Of a stretch of DNA of 64,000 bases, positions 23,300 to 34,899 are shown one piece after another. How positions within the stretch are numbered: the first letter of the stretch is position 1; each line of letters starts with the position of its first letter. The stretch covers positions 83,299,549 to 83,363,548 of the forward strand of contig OZ010574.1 in the NCBI GenBank assembly GCA_963932145.1. The letters are read 5' to 3'. This DNA comes from Acanthosepion lycidas. Taxonomy: Eukaryota > Mollusca > Cephalopoda > Sepiida > Sepiidae. Both the position numbers and the translations under genes were made by a program. A model generated the notes under the pieces. That model was not told the DNA's origin. It searched no databases and saw nothing but the letters and a program-made list of their open reading frames with translations.

Positions 23300-24000
23300 A
23301 AATGCTCTTGTAAAGGAATGAATCCATCTCTTCCACCTCTAGCTAGTGGTTGATAACTAGTTAAGACTGCATATTCTAGCTTTGGTAGGTAACCAACTCT
23401 AAATTCAAACCTAGTTGTGTGTAGGAGTTTTAGGTTACTTAGCTCTAACTTTTTGGTCAAGTTCATACCACACTAGTTCAATGGGATTTAAGTCCATTGA
23501 TTGTGGCAGCCAAGACATCAGTTAAAGGATGTACTGTTCTTCTTTGTTTTTAATGTACTTCTGGCAGAGTTTGGTAGTTTGCTTTGGATCATTATCTTGT
23601 ATGTGTACAAAACCTTAACCCTGTGATAGCTGGTCTGATTCTATTTGCTCTTCACCTGGTGCAAATCTCTGACTTTGCCATTGGCAAAAGCTAATAACAT
23701 AATAACAGAGCCTCCATCATGTTTTACGGATGGTGTGATACAGGGGTTTACAGTTCTTTCACCAACTCTTCACCACATATATACCCTCCTATTTGACTCC
23801 ATGCCATAAAAACTACTTGCTTCATAAAGCATAAAAGCACCACATAGTGTGGTTTTGTTGTGGTGCTCTGCTACATGGGAAGAAAAAGAAGTTGTATTGA
23901 CCAAAAAAAAAAACCTTAGGAGTTTTTAGTCACCATTTTTGTTTACAGTAAGGTTACTGTTGTCTGAGAGTATCTTCAGAGTTTGTCTGACTATCATGTC
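23300..24000 (-). pseudogene. Tc1-like transposase, degenerate
   Basis: The minus strand reads, in order, ITPSVKH-like text, HIQDNDPKQTTKLCQKYI (second catalytic Asp block of Tc1-type transposases, QDNDPKH), a stop, then LMSWLPQSMDLNPIELVW (the PDLNPIExxW block carrying the final Glu of DD34E). Spacing between the Asp and Glu blocks fits Tc1. The N-terminal helix-turn-helix is not recognisable and several stops interrupt the frame. Confidence 0.8.
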
Positions 24001-24009
24001 CTGATATTA

Positions 24010-24546
24010 TTCAAATGTGAGATTTATTTCTTCAATGATGCAACATATATTATCAAGTTAATGGTGTGGAATGCTTGAGATAATGGAACAAAATTAAATA
24101 TTTACATCGGGCACACATGCACCACACTCTCTCACAGACTGATATGTCACCTCTGGAAACTCAGTGCAGTCCATGAACACATTGACCAGCACATCATGAA
24201 TGACTAAAATACAACTATCAACATGACAAAAGCTAGTGGATGTTACCAAAATATTCTATAGCACATAATGCAATGAAAGACTCAAAACCCTAGAATTTAT
24301 TATAAAAAATAAACAGCCCATATTAAATAAAATATCATTCACCACAGGGGACAGTATCTTGAAGTGCATATGATATAATTAATGTGTATATATATTCTAT
24401 TAGTATAAGAAAAATACGAATAAATAGATGAAATAATTAATAAATAAAAAATAAATAAAATATAATAAAATAGATAAGTTTTTTTGTGGGTCTACATTCT
24501 CAATAACCATTACATGTGATGATATGTTAAACGATTAATAACTTTC
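24010..24546. other. A+T-rich stretch, no gene seen
   Basis: Includes an AATAAATAAAATAAA-type low-complexity tract at about 24420-24480. Confidence 0.45.
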
Positions 24547-24988
24547 ATTATTTACATTATTCGGACTATTGTACTCATCTTTTTTGCCATATTTATTACA
24601 ACGTTTTGGCCATTGTACGCTCCGGCCTTCTTCAGGTCATTGAAATGTTGAACTGAACCCTTTATTTTTTTCACTGGGGTAGACTGTTCTAGTTCCATGT
24701 GCCATGTTTAATGGATGTCAGTTATCAGTTATCTCCTGTTAATTTTCCCTCTGAAAGTTCTCCACTGGGTATTGAACTCACACTCTTTGGGTCCTGTCAC
24801 TGGATCTAACCAACGCCTTTATCCACTGTGCCATGTGTCCTCTAAAACAGTCTACCCCAGTGAGCAAAATAAAGGGTTCAGTTTGACATTCCAACCACCT
24901 GAAGAAGGCCAGGGCATACAACAACCGAAACGTTGTAATAAATATGGTGAAAAAGATGAGGGCAATAGTCCGAATAATGTAAATAATG
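24547..24988. mobile_element. Long inverted-repeat element with a tRNA-like core
   Basis: The left arm 24547-24693 and right arm 24841-24988 are inverted copies (shared words ACTGGGGTAGACTGTT, GAACCCTTTATTTT, GGCCTTCTTCAGGT, ATTTATTACAACGTTT, TTATTCGGACTATTG). The ~147-bp centre, read on the minus strand, contains TGGCACAGTGGATAAAGGCG (A-box-like) and GTGAGTTCAATACCC (B-box-like), as in a tRNA-derived SINE. It could be two SINE copies in inverted orientation or a fold-back element that captured a tRNA-like unit. Confidence 0.75.
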
Positions 24989-25325
24989 TACATAATACCT
25001 CATCTCAGAAATATAGACTAATAACTTTTAGTTCCACAAAGGATACCAGGATGTTGACAAAGGAATTCTAACAACCACACAGACACCAGATTAGTTCTTG
25101 ATAATGATTGAAAGTACTTAAACAAAACAATACTAAAATATGAACCGGGGACAGTTTATACACAACTTCAAGTACAATATTCAGCACCTTATTTAAAGAT
25201 GAGGAAAATATTATAAAATTTAAAAAAACAGACCATGTCATCTCTTTTTTATCAAACTTGTTTGGATTTTATACACATACACACACACAAACCTTTGAAA
25301 TAAGCTCTTCAGAACTGAAACCACA
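24989..25325. other. No gene seen
   Basis: A+T-rich; short ACACAC run near 25275. Confidence 0.4.
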
Positions 25326-25329
25326 ACCA

Positions 25330-25600
25330 TAATACACTGGTTGAAAATGAAGATTTTATTGCACTCTGCCATATCACCTGACTTCTTGCTGAGTAATTAA
25401 CATATTTTCAAGCAAGTAGACCATTTCTTCACAAGGGAGAACCTTTCCAAACAGAATCAAATTAAAGAAGCTTTTAATGAATTGATTGGCTCTTTGAATA
25501 AAGAAAGAGAATTGACAACTTTCTGCAAAGATGGAGTAAATTCACACAGGTCAGTAGAGAATAGTTTGTTTGAATCAGTTTGTTTTTTTCTAGGAATGAA
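25330..25600 (+). pseudogene. Mariner transposase C-terminal fragment
   Basis: The plus strand reads SPDFLLSN, a stop, then HIFKQVDHFFTRENL and EAFNELIGSL, matching the SPDLxPTDYHxFK...F block and the tail of mariner transposases. The third catalytic Asp is Asn and the following Tyr is a stop. No upstream domain remains. Confidence 0.7.
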
Positions 25601-25732
25601 AAATAATTTTTTTAAAAGAAATCTGCAGTTTCATGTAGTGCAAACTGATATAGACTTTTTTGATCTATGTTTTATTTATTTGTGTCTCTTATAGTGGCTA
25701 GAATCAAACTTTGTATGTCAGATAAATGCACA

Positions 25733-26090
25733 GGCTTATGGCCATATTATGTTGAAACACCAGTTCCCTTATGATTAGTCACTAGATGGGTGGTTGCTTG
25801 GAATGTAAGATACTGTAAGCTTGGATGTGCAGGTGGCGTAATGGATAATAGCTGGGAATTATTAATTGCAGAGCCATGTTCCAATTCCAGTTGGGTTTGT
25901 TATATTCACTTATATGCAACTACCCTTGGGAAAGGTATGAATTCACCTCTTCTCTCTCCATCTATGGCTTAATTAGTAAGATTTGTATCAGTAAAGCATT
26001 ATTACAATCCCCCACAAATATTCTTACAATCTTAAAAATATTTTCTGGCTTTAAATAACCTGCAATAAGCCACAGAAAATGAATCAATCA
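25733..26090 (+). mobile_element. Chimeric 5S rRNA-tRNA SINE (copy 3, longest)
   Basis: The 5S-like head (GGCTTATGGCCATATTATG, then CACTAGATGGGTGGTTGC and ATACTGTAAGCTTGG) resembles 5S rRNA from its 5' stem to its 3' stem with the middle shortened. The tRNA-like unit follows at about 25828-25900 (CAGGTGGCGTAATGGATAA A-box region; ATGTTCCAATTCCAG B-box region). The 3' side has an AATATTTTCTGGCTTTAAATAACC block also found in other repeats in this window. Confidence 0.8.
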
Positions 26091-26094
26091 GGTA

Positions 26095-26779
26095 AACACA
26101 CAGTCATTGATACCTGCTTCATTTAGGCAAATATATATTAATACAAATAACTAATTGTCCATGTATAAATTAAGAAATTTCATTGTATGACACTTGAGCA
26201 AATCAAAAGAAAAATATGGAAAAAAATGGAAAGTAAATCTTACTTTTTAATTCAAACACCATTTTCATGACGTCATCAGTTGTTGTTTTTTTTAGATTAT
26301 CCTCAATACATGCTTACACACATTGATAACTAAATTAAACAGCATCCACGCAAACCCATATTCACATATAGTGGATATGACTCCTTAACAAATGTTTGTT
26401 TAATAAGATTAATGATAAAAGCTCTGAAGAATTCAATTTGAAAAAGATGAAATATTGTTTTCCTTTATCTTATTCGTTGACATCATTAGTACTTCTCTCA
26501 AAATGTTCCACTTTGAATTTGTAATCTCAAGTTATACTTGTATTTGACTCTTTATATTATCTCCTTGCAAGATGGATTATTCAGGACTCCTGTTCTGATA
26601 GCATTTTTGGCATTCATTTCATCTTCTTTAATTTCTGTAATTTTACTCAGAGGACTTGAAGATGGTTCACAATAGGAATTGACACTTGGGTATGTTTTAC
26701 AGTGTAAAACAATGTTTCTCAACCTTTTGTTGATAGTTACATAATCAATCTAGTTTTTCACATCTATCAGGCTTCTTCA
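26095..26779. other. A+T-rich stretch, no gene seen
   Basis: Nothing recognised. Confidence 0.4.
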
Positions 26780-27300
26780 TATACACAGGGTGCTTCTGAA
26801 ACCATTGTTCATTTATTAATTCACTTAGCACCCTATTGGTGTGGTCACTACTCTCCCTTTCATCCTGCTATTGTGGTTCATGGTGACATTCAAGCCTGAA
26901 TAGTGCAATGGCTTCCAGGTTCCTTTTGCACTGCAGATGTAAAGATTACCTCTGTCCCTCCTTTCAGAAGTTAAAGAGGCAAGACCTACAAGGCAACAGG
27001 TGATTTGAATTCAGAGTTTTCATTCTACTACACTAGTGATGGTATGTGGGGGTTATGTGCTGCCCAAGAATACATAGCCCCACTCTGTCCATCGTGGCCA
27101 AATCTAAAGGAATACAGGGCATTATATTTGGGAGATGGCTTAGCTGAAGGAGTTGCTGGAAAATTGTCAATGTTAACAGCCAACTGCCTTTGGGACTCCA
27201 CTCCGGGTTTTCTGTCTGGATTTAAATTCATAGCCCTTTCTGTGTTTTAGACATGACCACAAGTCCGTGGAGGTCTAAAATCATGGTTTTCCTTCCCCTA
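26780..27300. repeat. Unclassified dispersed repeat (longer copy)
   Basis: The part at 26835-26905 (CATCCTGCTATTGTGG...GACATTCAAG) resembles 31195-31260. The region is G+C-richer than its flanks and open on both strands at 27005-27250, but the predicted peptides show no domain I recognise. Confidence 0.45.
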
Positions 27301-27479
27301 GATGGACTAACTTCCTGGACTGTTGAGCTGCTTACAAGGTGCCATTTTTCTGTTTTCACCCATTCTCCAGCTTGGATCTGGGCTTAGTTGTCAGAGGCTA
27401 TTTGAGAGTCATGCCATGGAAGCATTTTATATACAGTGGGAGCTTGTATCCACTATCACCCCCACCTAAAATTTTTTTT

Positions 27480-27880
27480 TCTTAGAAACCAGGTGTTGGT
27501 AATTATTTGATCATCTGCTGTGCACCACTCATTTCAAGTTCCTAGTTCAAACTTACCATCTCTTTTGCCTTCTCATTCTTTTCTGACCTTGGCATTCAGG
27601 CCTCCCATGATGATAGTGATCTCTTGTAATTTATATTGTGCCTTGGAATTGTCCAGTTAAAGTTATCAATATCTTCCTCCATGCTCTGCACTGTTGCTGC
27701 ATATACAACAATAATTGTTGTTAAAGGGCTTTCTTTTCAGTTTAACTAAGAGAATTTTGCCTGAAATTTGACATTATCCTGGAACACATTTCCTTACATC
27801 ATTATCCAGCATTAACTCTACGTCATTTTTGTCTCTGTCTGCATGTTTCATCCTGTGTGTCACTTACGAAATCCCTCTTA
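27480..27880 (-). pseudogene. RTE-like LINE endonuclease fragment
   Basis: The minus strand reads DKNDVELMLDND, later KILLVKLKRKP, then IIMGGLNAKVRKE and MSGAQQMIK/INTWF across frame changes. This corresponds to the apurinic-type endonuclease of non-LTR retrotransposons around the catalytic GDxNAxVG block; here the catalytic Asp-Trp/Phe is Gly-Leu (MGGLNA). The enzyme would nick target DNA. It is frame-shifted and dead. Confidence 0.65.
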
Positions 27881-28684
27881 CTTGCCCACCTTGTTTCAAA
27901 TAGGCTTAGAATGTTGATATTTAATCATGGTAATCTTTATTTAAGGCTATGCCATAGTGCAAGTCAGAGCCAGAACTGGAGGCCTATATCAAATCTTGTC
28001 ATTCCATTGGGAGCAGAGAGTTTTAGTGTTGTTTTAGGTTTGCAGAAGTTTGCTGCTATAGAAATTCCAAGAAAAAAGAGTTTAAGAGCATAGATAAATT
28101 GGTTCAAAAAGTTAATCCTCTTTATCTTATGAAATTTTTTCTTTACTCACAATTAATATATAATTTGTTGGAGCATCGAATTTATCACTTCCCACCATAT
28201 TAACAAGGGTGTATGAAATGTTATACTCATTTTATCTGTGAATTATTTAATGAAACAAAAACAACAAAACTATAAATTATGTAATAAAATATGACATGAA
28301 ACAAAATAAACATGAAAGTTAATCCTTTTTATTTTATTCATTTTTAATTTATTTTCTCATAAATATATTTTTTATGATTATAGAAATACGTAGGGAAAAA
28401 TTGGCTCTTAAAGATGTGTGTGACTTAGCAGCAGGGTTATGGTTAATGTTTTGTACACCTCATTTGCAATATCTAAAAATATCAGATTAAATTTATTGAA
28501 TTTGATAATGACTTTTACTTTACATAACATTCTTAATAAAATATATTTCATTAATTTAGCTCTTCTTTTTTTTTAATGGTAAACTAAACTAAAATTAAAA
28601 ATATTTGTTTTAAATACCTTTTAGGAAGAAAACCAAAAATTACTAATAATAAATTTTATCATCATTATTTCTGGTCAGGTCAGG
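27881..28684. other. A+T-rich stretch, no gene seen
   Basis: A moderately G+C-rich patch at 27945-28060 without known domain; the remainder is A+T-rich. Confidence 0.4.
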
Positions 28685-28846
28685 ATTAAGCCTGTTACTG
28701 GTAACAGTACAACCAGCCAAATTGATGGATAGTTGGCATCTAAACTAGTTCCCTCACTAACTTTTCTACTGGTGAAGAGATAAAAAACAAAACCTCTCAA
28801 AGTGTAGATGAATTTCTTATAGGAGCCAACAGCCAACATATATATA
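28685..28846 (+). repeat. Fragment of the minisatellite-bearing repeat's head
   Basis: It aligns with 52310-52510: GTTACTGGTAACAGTACAACC-like, GTTGGCATCTAA, TTCTTATAGGAGCCAACAG. It stops exactly where the mariner at 28847 begins, suggesting the mariner inserted into it. Confidence 0.6.
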
Positions 28847-29425
28847 CAGGGTGTGATGGGAAAATTGTCACCATTTTATATTTTTAATTTCATGCATGCA
28901 TGTTGATTGTTTTTGATTTTGTCAACTACACAGTATAGTGTGGTCAGTTGGGCACCATCTGTAAGAAAAAGATCATCATGATGCAATTAACTCTGCCAAA
29001 AGTTTGGAAATAGCATGCTGTACTGCTTGGCATTCATGCCAGAAGCTCCAATACAAATATTTCAGAGTGTTTGACTGTCAATCTTTTGACACTGCAGAAG
29101 ATTCAGAAAGAGTTGGATCAATCTAATGGGGATTACAAAGGTGTTCGAAGTGATCACTAGTGATGGCTATGTTATGCCTCCAATCATCTTCCTATATGAT
29201 CTCAGACTCAACATAGATGCCTACATCAAGTGCCTTGAGGAGGTAGTGCTGCCCTGGATCAAGAGCTTGGCTGCTGGAAGACCCTATGTCTGGCAACAGG
29301 ACTCTGCAAGAGAATCTAATCATGGATGTCAGACAATTCCTGTGACCACATCACCCCTTACATCTGGCCACCTAACTCTTCAGACTGCAACCCCACTTGA
29401 TTATTATGTGTCCCAATCCAAAATA
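28847..29425 (+). pseudogene. Mariner transposon, 5' end plus broken transposase
   Basis: It begins CAGGGTGTGATGGG after TA. The N-terminal text KVWK...NISECL precedes a gap. The main readable frame (from 29126) contains VFEVITSDGYVMPP, then LPWIKSLAAGRPYVWQQDSA, which carries the second catalytic Asp (QQDSA). After a frame change it ends TPLDYYV, which keeps the third Asp of the DD34D type. The region between the N-terminal domain and GITKVFEV is deleted. The 3' end is missing. Confidence 0.85.
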
Positions 29426-29443
29426 ATTTAAATACTAATTTAA

Positions 29444-29450
<7 letters not shown>

Positions 29451-29484
<34 letters not shown>

Positions 29485-29661
29485 TACCTCCTACTCACTT
29501 TAATTTATTAGGCATTGACCTCTAAATCTTCACTTGAACTTGCCTAACTTTTTCGCTAAGCTGATGAATATTTTTGGTCTTTTATATAAATACTTCTCAC
29601 AAAATAAAAACCCTTACATTTGCCTTGATAAAATTTACAGATATACTCTATCTGAAATTTG

Positions 29662-29704
<43 letters not shown>
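29451..29704. repeat. Two (TA)n microsatellites
   Basis: TA runs at 29451-29474 and 29663-29704, separated by unclassified sequence. Confidence 0.9.
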
Positions 29705-29708
<4 letters not shown>

Positions 29709-29714
29709 CCTATA

Positions 29715-29900
29715 ATAGGATCTCAAGTGTTGACTGGCCACCTTCATGCAGATGGTGTTTCAATAAAAACACTCAATGTGCACTACCATGAGTGACTGAG
29801 TTTGGTATCAGGAAGAGCCTCAAGCTTTGTAAAGCCTTGCCACAATCTTTTGTGACACAATCTTTGACATGTAGGACCCACCTTGTTTTTTTTTTAGATT
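29715..29900 (+). repeat. Cephalopod-type SINE body, degraded
   Basis: GACTGGCCACCTTCATGC, then AAAAACACTCAATGTGCACTACC, GAGTGACTGAGTTTGG and AGGAAGAGCCTCAAGC resemble a SINE body I recall as abundant in cephalopods (GACTGGC...AAAAAGCACCC...GTGGTTGGC...AGGAAGGGCATCC). The tRNA head is missing; a TA array lies just upstream. Recall-based. Confidence 0.5.
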
Positions 29901-29939
29901 AATCCAGGTCCTGCCTCAACAAAAAAAACATTTTTAATT

Positions 29940-29942
29940 ATG

Positions 29943-29973
<31 letters not shown>
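29940..29973. repeat. (ATGT)n microsatellite
   Basis: Eight tandem ATGT units. Confidence 0.95.
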
Positions 29974-31135
29974 TATATTTGTTGCCATGAATAGCAATAT
30001 CATAGTGAAATGTGTTAAATTAACTTTGTGCAACAAATTATACAATTTTTAAATAAATTTCTCAGTGTAAAAACAGAATCAAAGAAAAAAACGTTTTCAG
30101 AAGGAAAGTCTCTTAAAAATAAATTATAACAAAAGGATTTTAAAATTAACTTTCTTAGAAGACCATTTATAAAAATTTTTACAAAACTAAAAATTATAAA
30201 TTTCAAAAAGAATTTTGTTGCTTTAAATTATAAGAAATCATGCATGTTTGTTTTGTCTTTTGTAGGAGTATCAATTTCTAAAATTTAAGTAAAAAGTTTT
30301 TTTTTAATATTCTGGATTCTGGAGTGCTTAATCTATTTTAATATGAAAAAGAAAATTGAAAAAAAAGATTACTTCTGATTGTAGCATCCATTTTACAACT
30401 CCAAGTATGTATCATAGATATCCTTAAAATTTAATGAAAATATTGACCTGTATAATAAAATGTAATATAGTGTAGGTTTTTGTCTTTTTACTCTCACTTG
30501 CAAGTCAATGTGATATTTTTGATTTTATTTTTCATTTTCAGTTTTATTTCTTTTCTTTTCACCATAACAAGTAGTCAGTATTTTAATGGTATATATCAAC
30601 TCCTAAAACAATCACATATCCTAAGGGCTTGTCAGAAGATAAAAGACCTGCTGCACCTTGTTATGATCGGATCAAAACCAGCTACGGTTCCAGTCAGTAA
30701 ATAAGCTAAATTTAGCCAGCATAAAATTTCAGAACAAAGAATTATCAAGGAAGTTTTTTTGTTTCTTTTTCTTATGACTTATTTGTTTCCTCTCTTGAAA
30801 AACCCTTTCTTCAATTAATATGCCTCAAGGTAAACAAGGTCACCTTGTTTCCAGGGACAAAAAGTAATTTCTCACCATTAATAGGGGGGGTGCTACACAA
30901 GAAAGAATATTTCCTAAGTATTATTATATCCATGATATAGTAACACCTTAATACATAAAAACAACAAAATATTTGTAAAAAAAAAAAGAATAAACAGGCA
31001 TTATTAAGTAAGAGATTTTATATAACACTTTGTCATACATGAAATTATATACATATATATAAATACTTGTCAGTAATTTGTCCCACACAAAACTTGTAAC
31101 ATATGAATAAAACAAGCAGAGTGGAAAGGTGAGAG
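29974..31135. other. A+T-rich stretch, no gene recognised
   Basis: The plus-strand frame at 30480-30704 is hydrophobic at its start but has no supporting feature. No repeat copies seen. Confidence 0.4.
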
Positions 31136-31139
31136 TCTT

Positions 31140-31320
31140 ACTTGTGATATTTTCCAAAGGGAAAATGACCCAGCTGATGGTATGTTCTGTGAACTTCGAG
31201 GTACTATGTTGACTTTTCTATTCACCCTGCTACTGTGGGCTTGAGATGACATCAAGCATTTTAGCAGTCTATCATCAACAACATGTGTGGGCAAAAGTAT
31301 TTTGCTTCTGTGCATGCTAA
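31140..31320. repeat. Unclassified dispersed repeat (short copy)
   Basis: CACCCTGCTACTGTGGGC...GACATCAAGC resembles 26850-26900. Function unknown. Confidence 0.4.
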
Positions 31321-31879
31321 ATATTCACTTGCTTTTGTCCCTCCATGAACTTATATCATTTACAGGCTGAACATGGGAACTTTTTGACTTTGTTTTAATC
31401 AAAAGGAGATATTCTCCATATAACATCTATCATGGTGAACTTTTAATGTATATATTTAGCCTTATTTCGAACAACTGAATTAAATATGTTATATGTAATT
31501 AATCTGGGAAAAGCATTAGGAATATATTTATAAAGTTAATTAATATTTATGATCTGCTAAGTCATTCATACAAATAATGAACTTCAAAAGCCTGTCTACA
31601 AAGTGTTTTAGACTAAATTTCACCTAATACAAAGTAGAGGGTTAGAGTTGAAATGGTAATGATGGATGAAGTGTGTGATATGAATAGAAAAGAAGGCATT
31701 AGGAAGTGAAGATTATGTGGATAAGGAAATACTTTAAAAAGTCAAGATAGAAATGTTCATAGAGGCAATTACACAGAAGTTTATTCAGCATTTTTTGTAG
31801 GAAAGCTGGAACTTCTTCCTTACATTTGGAAAATGAAAGAAAGGAAGATGATTCATCTCTGTGATAGTGGCATAGTCTG
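31321..31879. other. A+T-rich stretch, no gene seen
   Basis: Nothing recognised. Confidence 0.4.
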
Positions 31880-32260
31880 TCCTGACTATAAAGGTCTATA
31901 CATTTGCCAAGGAAATTGTGGTAGAGTAGTCATAGATACGTGATTTTGCATTTGTTGGGAAAGAAGTTTCAGAGTGGAAAAAAAGGCTTAACTCACAAGA
32001 CTGCAGAAATGATTATGAATTCTGTCAAGGCTGGAAAATGCAGATTGAAAATTTACAGCCCAAATATGGCAGTTATACTCCATTTTTGATATAATCTGAC
32101 TCTTGTAAAGATAAAATATAACATGTGGAATCAAGTACTTCATGGAACGATACAATGAGCTAACCATTTTTCCGGCATCTTGGGATCATATATATTAGTT
32201 TTACTTGAAATCTGCAGTGGATTTTCAAAGCATGACACCTTGTTGTGTGTGGAATCATTC
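31880..32260 (+). repeat. ~790-bp tRNA-headed repeat, partial body
   Basis: The blocks ATAATCTGACTCTTGTAAAG, GGAATCAAGTACTT, CTAACCATTTTTCCGGCATCTT and GATTTTCAAAGCATGACACC align with 20740-21110 and 37180-37270. The upstream part is highly diverged. Confidence 0.5.
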
Positions 32261-32579
32261 ATTGCAACTGGAGAAAACTAATTTTCTGAATGTGGATAAA
32301 TGGTACTAACTTTTTCTTTTTGAGATATTGAAAGTTAGAACCAGTTATTTCTCCATTGAACTTGTTCTACCCGGTCAGAACTCTATTCTTCAACTCAAAA
32401 GAAAGAGTTCACTTTAGTATCCACAACTTACATGACAAAAACAGACCTAAATTTTGTCCAACTCCATGTCCCCATTTCCAGGATACTGCCCAAAAATACC
32501 ATTGTCAGGAAACATTTTTTCTAATAAATCAGAAAAAGGCCTTTATGGTTTTCACAGAATCCACTGACTGACTATAAAA

Positions 32580-33235
32580 CTAACACTGATTTTGCCCACA
32601 ACATCTGATCCAACTTGGCTGGCATCAGCAATGGACCTCACAGCAGCCAAGCTTAACCTGTTTTTCAGCAGTGATATAAAAAAAAACAATATATTGCTCT
32701 GCTTTCCTCTGTGCCTCTTGTTTTCAGTATGTCCTCTGAGTGTCAAATTCTCCAAGCACTCTTTTATCATTATGTGTAGCAGACATTTCAATTGTTTCTT
32801 TCTTATTCTAAGTATAAGTGACATTATGTTTTTGTTTTCCTTAAAACTTCCTCTTTACTCACATATTCAGTCCATGGGATTCTCAGCATTCTTTTGTAGA
32901 ACCATGTTTTTGTTGCCTCCAGTTTTCTCTTCATCTTGTCCAGCATTTTTCTCATTTTGCAGGACTGATATTACATAACAGTTCAGTAGATTTTTCTTTA
33001 TTCCAAACAAAGTTTTCCTGTTTTGTAATACTTTTTTTGGAAGCTATCATTTGTTATTCCAAAGCATGTTTGGATTTTAGTGTCAAATTTTCTCTCCTCT
33101 GTTAAAACATTTCCCAGATATTTAAATTTTCTTGCTTGATTTTGTAATCTCCTGTTCATAGTTCATGCCTTGGCCTATTCCTCTTGCTGACAAGCATTAG
33201 CTTTATTTAATATACTTTTTCTTTGAATCATGATG
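32580..33235 (-). pseudogene. RTE-like LINE, RT thumb to C-terminus
   Basis: The minus strand reads, with frame changes, KFKYLGNVLTEERKFD, KMKRKLEATKTWFYKRMLR, WTEYVSKEEVLRK and IRKKQLK...HIMIKECLENLTLRGHT. This is the FKYLG block, the QMxKxLEAxxxWxYRRMLR block, then GHIxRKEGLENL, the standard order after the palm in RTE-like reverse transcriptases. The catalytic palm is not in this fragment. Several stops. Confidence 0.75.
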
Positions 33236-33329
33236 CATGTCTTTTTTAGGTAGATAATCCTGAGGTGAATAAGAAATAAGGAGGGTGAATAAGAAAGTTG
33301 GTTCACTTAGACACTCTAGACAATTTTCT

Positions 33330-33845
33330 CATCCATGCATCAAATATAGCTGCTACATCTAGTTTGGTGCTTTTTTTATATCCAGAGATTCTTGAAAAAA
33401 ATCCAAAGAAGTGTCAGCAATGTTATCAGTCCTGACCAGGCATCTCAGCTTTGGTCACTTTCCCATTGCCATGTCATAGCTTTCCTTTGCCTCTTCTATA
33501 AATATTTTCATAGTAATTGTTCTGGTGAGCATTTCTTGTTGGTACCTTGACTTAATGAATTTAAGGACAGTACTAAATTGGCAGATAGATGTCAATATTT
33601 TATTGTTGTAATTGCTAAGTGTAAATGTAAGTTCTATTCTAATGCATTTTTTCTTTCACACTTCTCATCTGTGGAGCTCTCTTCCAGCTTCCTGCTTTTC
33701 TGTCAACTAAAATCTTTGTGTCAATTGTCATCTTCTATCTCCTTGAATTCTGTTCTTTTATTATTCTCACCATTCCTTTCCCTTTCAGTAACCCCTTGCA
33801 TCTTAGTGGTTTTATTGATTTGTTTGAGATGAAATGATTAGAAAA
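33330..33845 (+). pseudogene. Jockey-like LINE, RT C-terminal end
   Basis: It parallels the copy at 44945: a TLVWC-like start, an IQRSVSNVISPDQASQLWSLSH-like core in mixed frames, then the FFFHTSHLWSSLPASC block, ending GAGATGAAATGATTAG. The shared 3' terminus with the other copies marks the true LINE end. Confidence 0.7.
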
Positions 33846-34610
33846 AATAAAATAGAAAGAAAGCCATAGAATAAAATGTATATTATTTTCATTAAATAGG
33901 AGATAGAAAGAGAGATTTTTTGGCATTTATCAAAATATGACTTTTCATGTAGGAAAATGCAATATTCTTGTATTGTCAACAAGGTATGGAATTTATTAAT
34001 GGTGATAGAACTGGACATATTAAAACAACAGAAATAAGTAATTGTTATTATTTTCTGTTTTTTTATATGTCCACTTTAATTACAATTATTAATACTTTTG
34101 TATTAATATGTAGATTATTATATTTATATGGTAATATAGATTTTTTCTTTTTCATTTTTTTGTTGTGGCGAGTAATTATCCATTTTTATAATTGGTGCAA
34201 ATTAAATTCTACATTGAGTTAATAAGTTTTGGATGTGGAATAGAAAAAAAGAAGACCATATTGATTATAGAGAGAAAGCCATTAGTTTTTATGTGAGTAG
34301 CATTATGCTTGACACACTCATTGTCTGTATTTTTATACATTTTTTTTTGTATATCAGATTGAAGAAAGATAAAAGCCAGGTTATTAAGAACAGCATTTTC
34401 AGATGTTCATTTCTGTTTTAAATTTTTTGTATTTACTTGAAATATTTGGAGATAAAGATTAACAAAAATATTGGCTTTGCCAATAGGTTTCTACTTAATA
34501 AACGAAAAAAAAAACTTTTTGATCAACTAATTATAAATACTGTCTTTATTCCATTTATATTTTAGTCAAGTGACTCTCTTTCTCGATAAATATATATATC
34601 TTTGTGTATG

Positions 34611-34652
<42 letters not shown>

Positions 34653-34899
34653 TACTATGTATATTATATTTTGTGGTTACCTACTAAATATAACCTTTAT
34701 AGTAATTAGAAATAATTTTTGATTGAAAAACATCCATTAGTCTGCTTAAAATTACAACCTTAGCAATAGAATCAATAAATGCCGAATGTTTCCTTATAAG
34801 GAATATATATTGGCATTCATTGATTGAAGATTCATTCAGTTGAAATTTACAAAATGATTCCATGAAGAGAGATTTTCAAGAAAATAGGTTTCTCATGTC
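33846..34899. other. A+T-rich stretch with (TA)n at 34613-34649
   Basis: Nothing else recognised. Confidence 0.5.

Noticed and set aside
27005..27250. Host gene exon on the plus or minus strand
   Set aside because: The region shares sequence with another repeat copy at 31140 and has no splice or start evidence.
32356..32571. 71-residue plus-strand frame with Cys/His residues as a zinc finger
   Set aside because: The spacing fits no known zinc-finger pattern and there is no supporting context.
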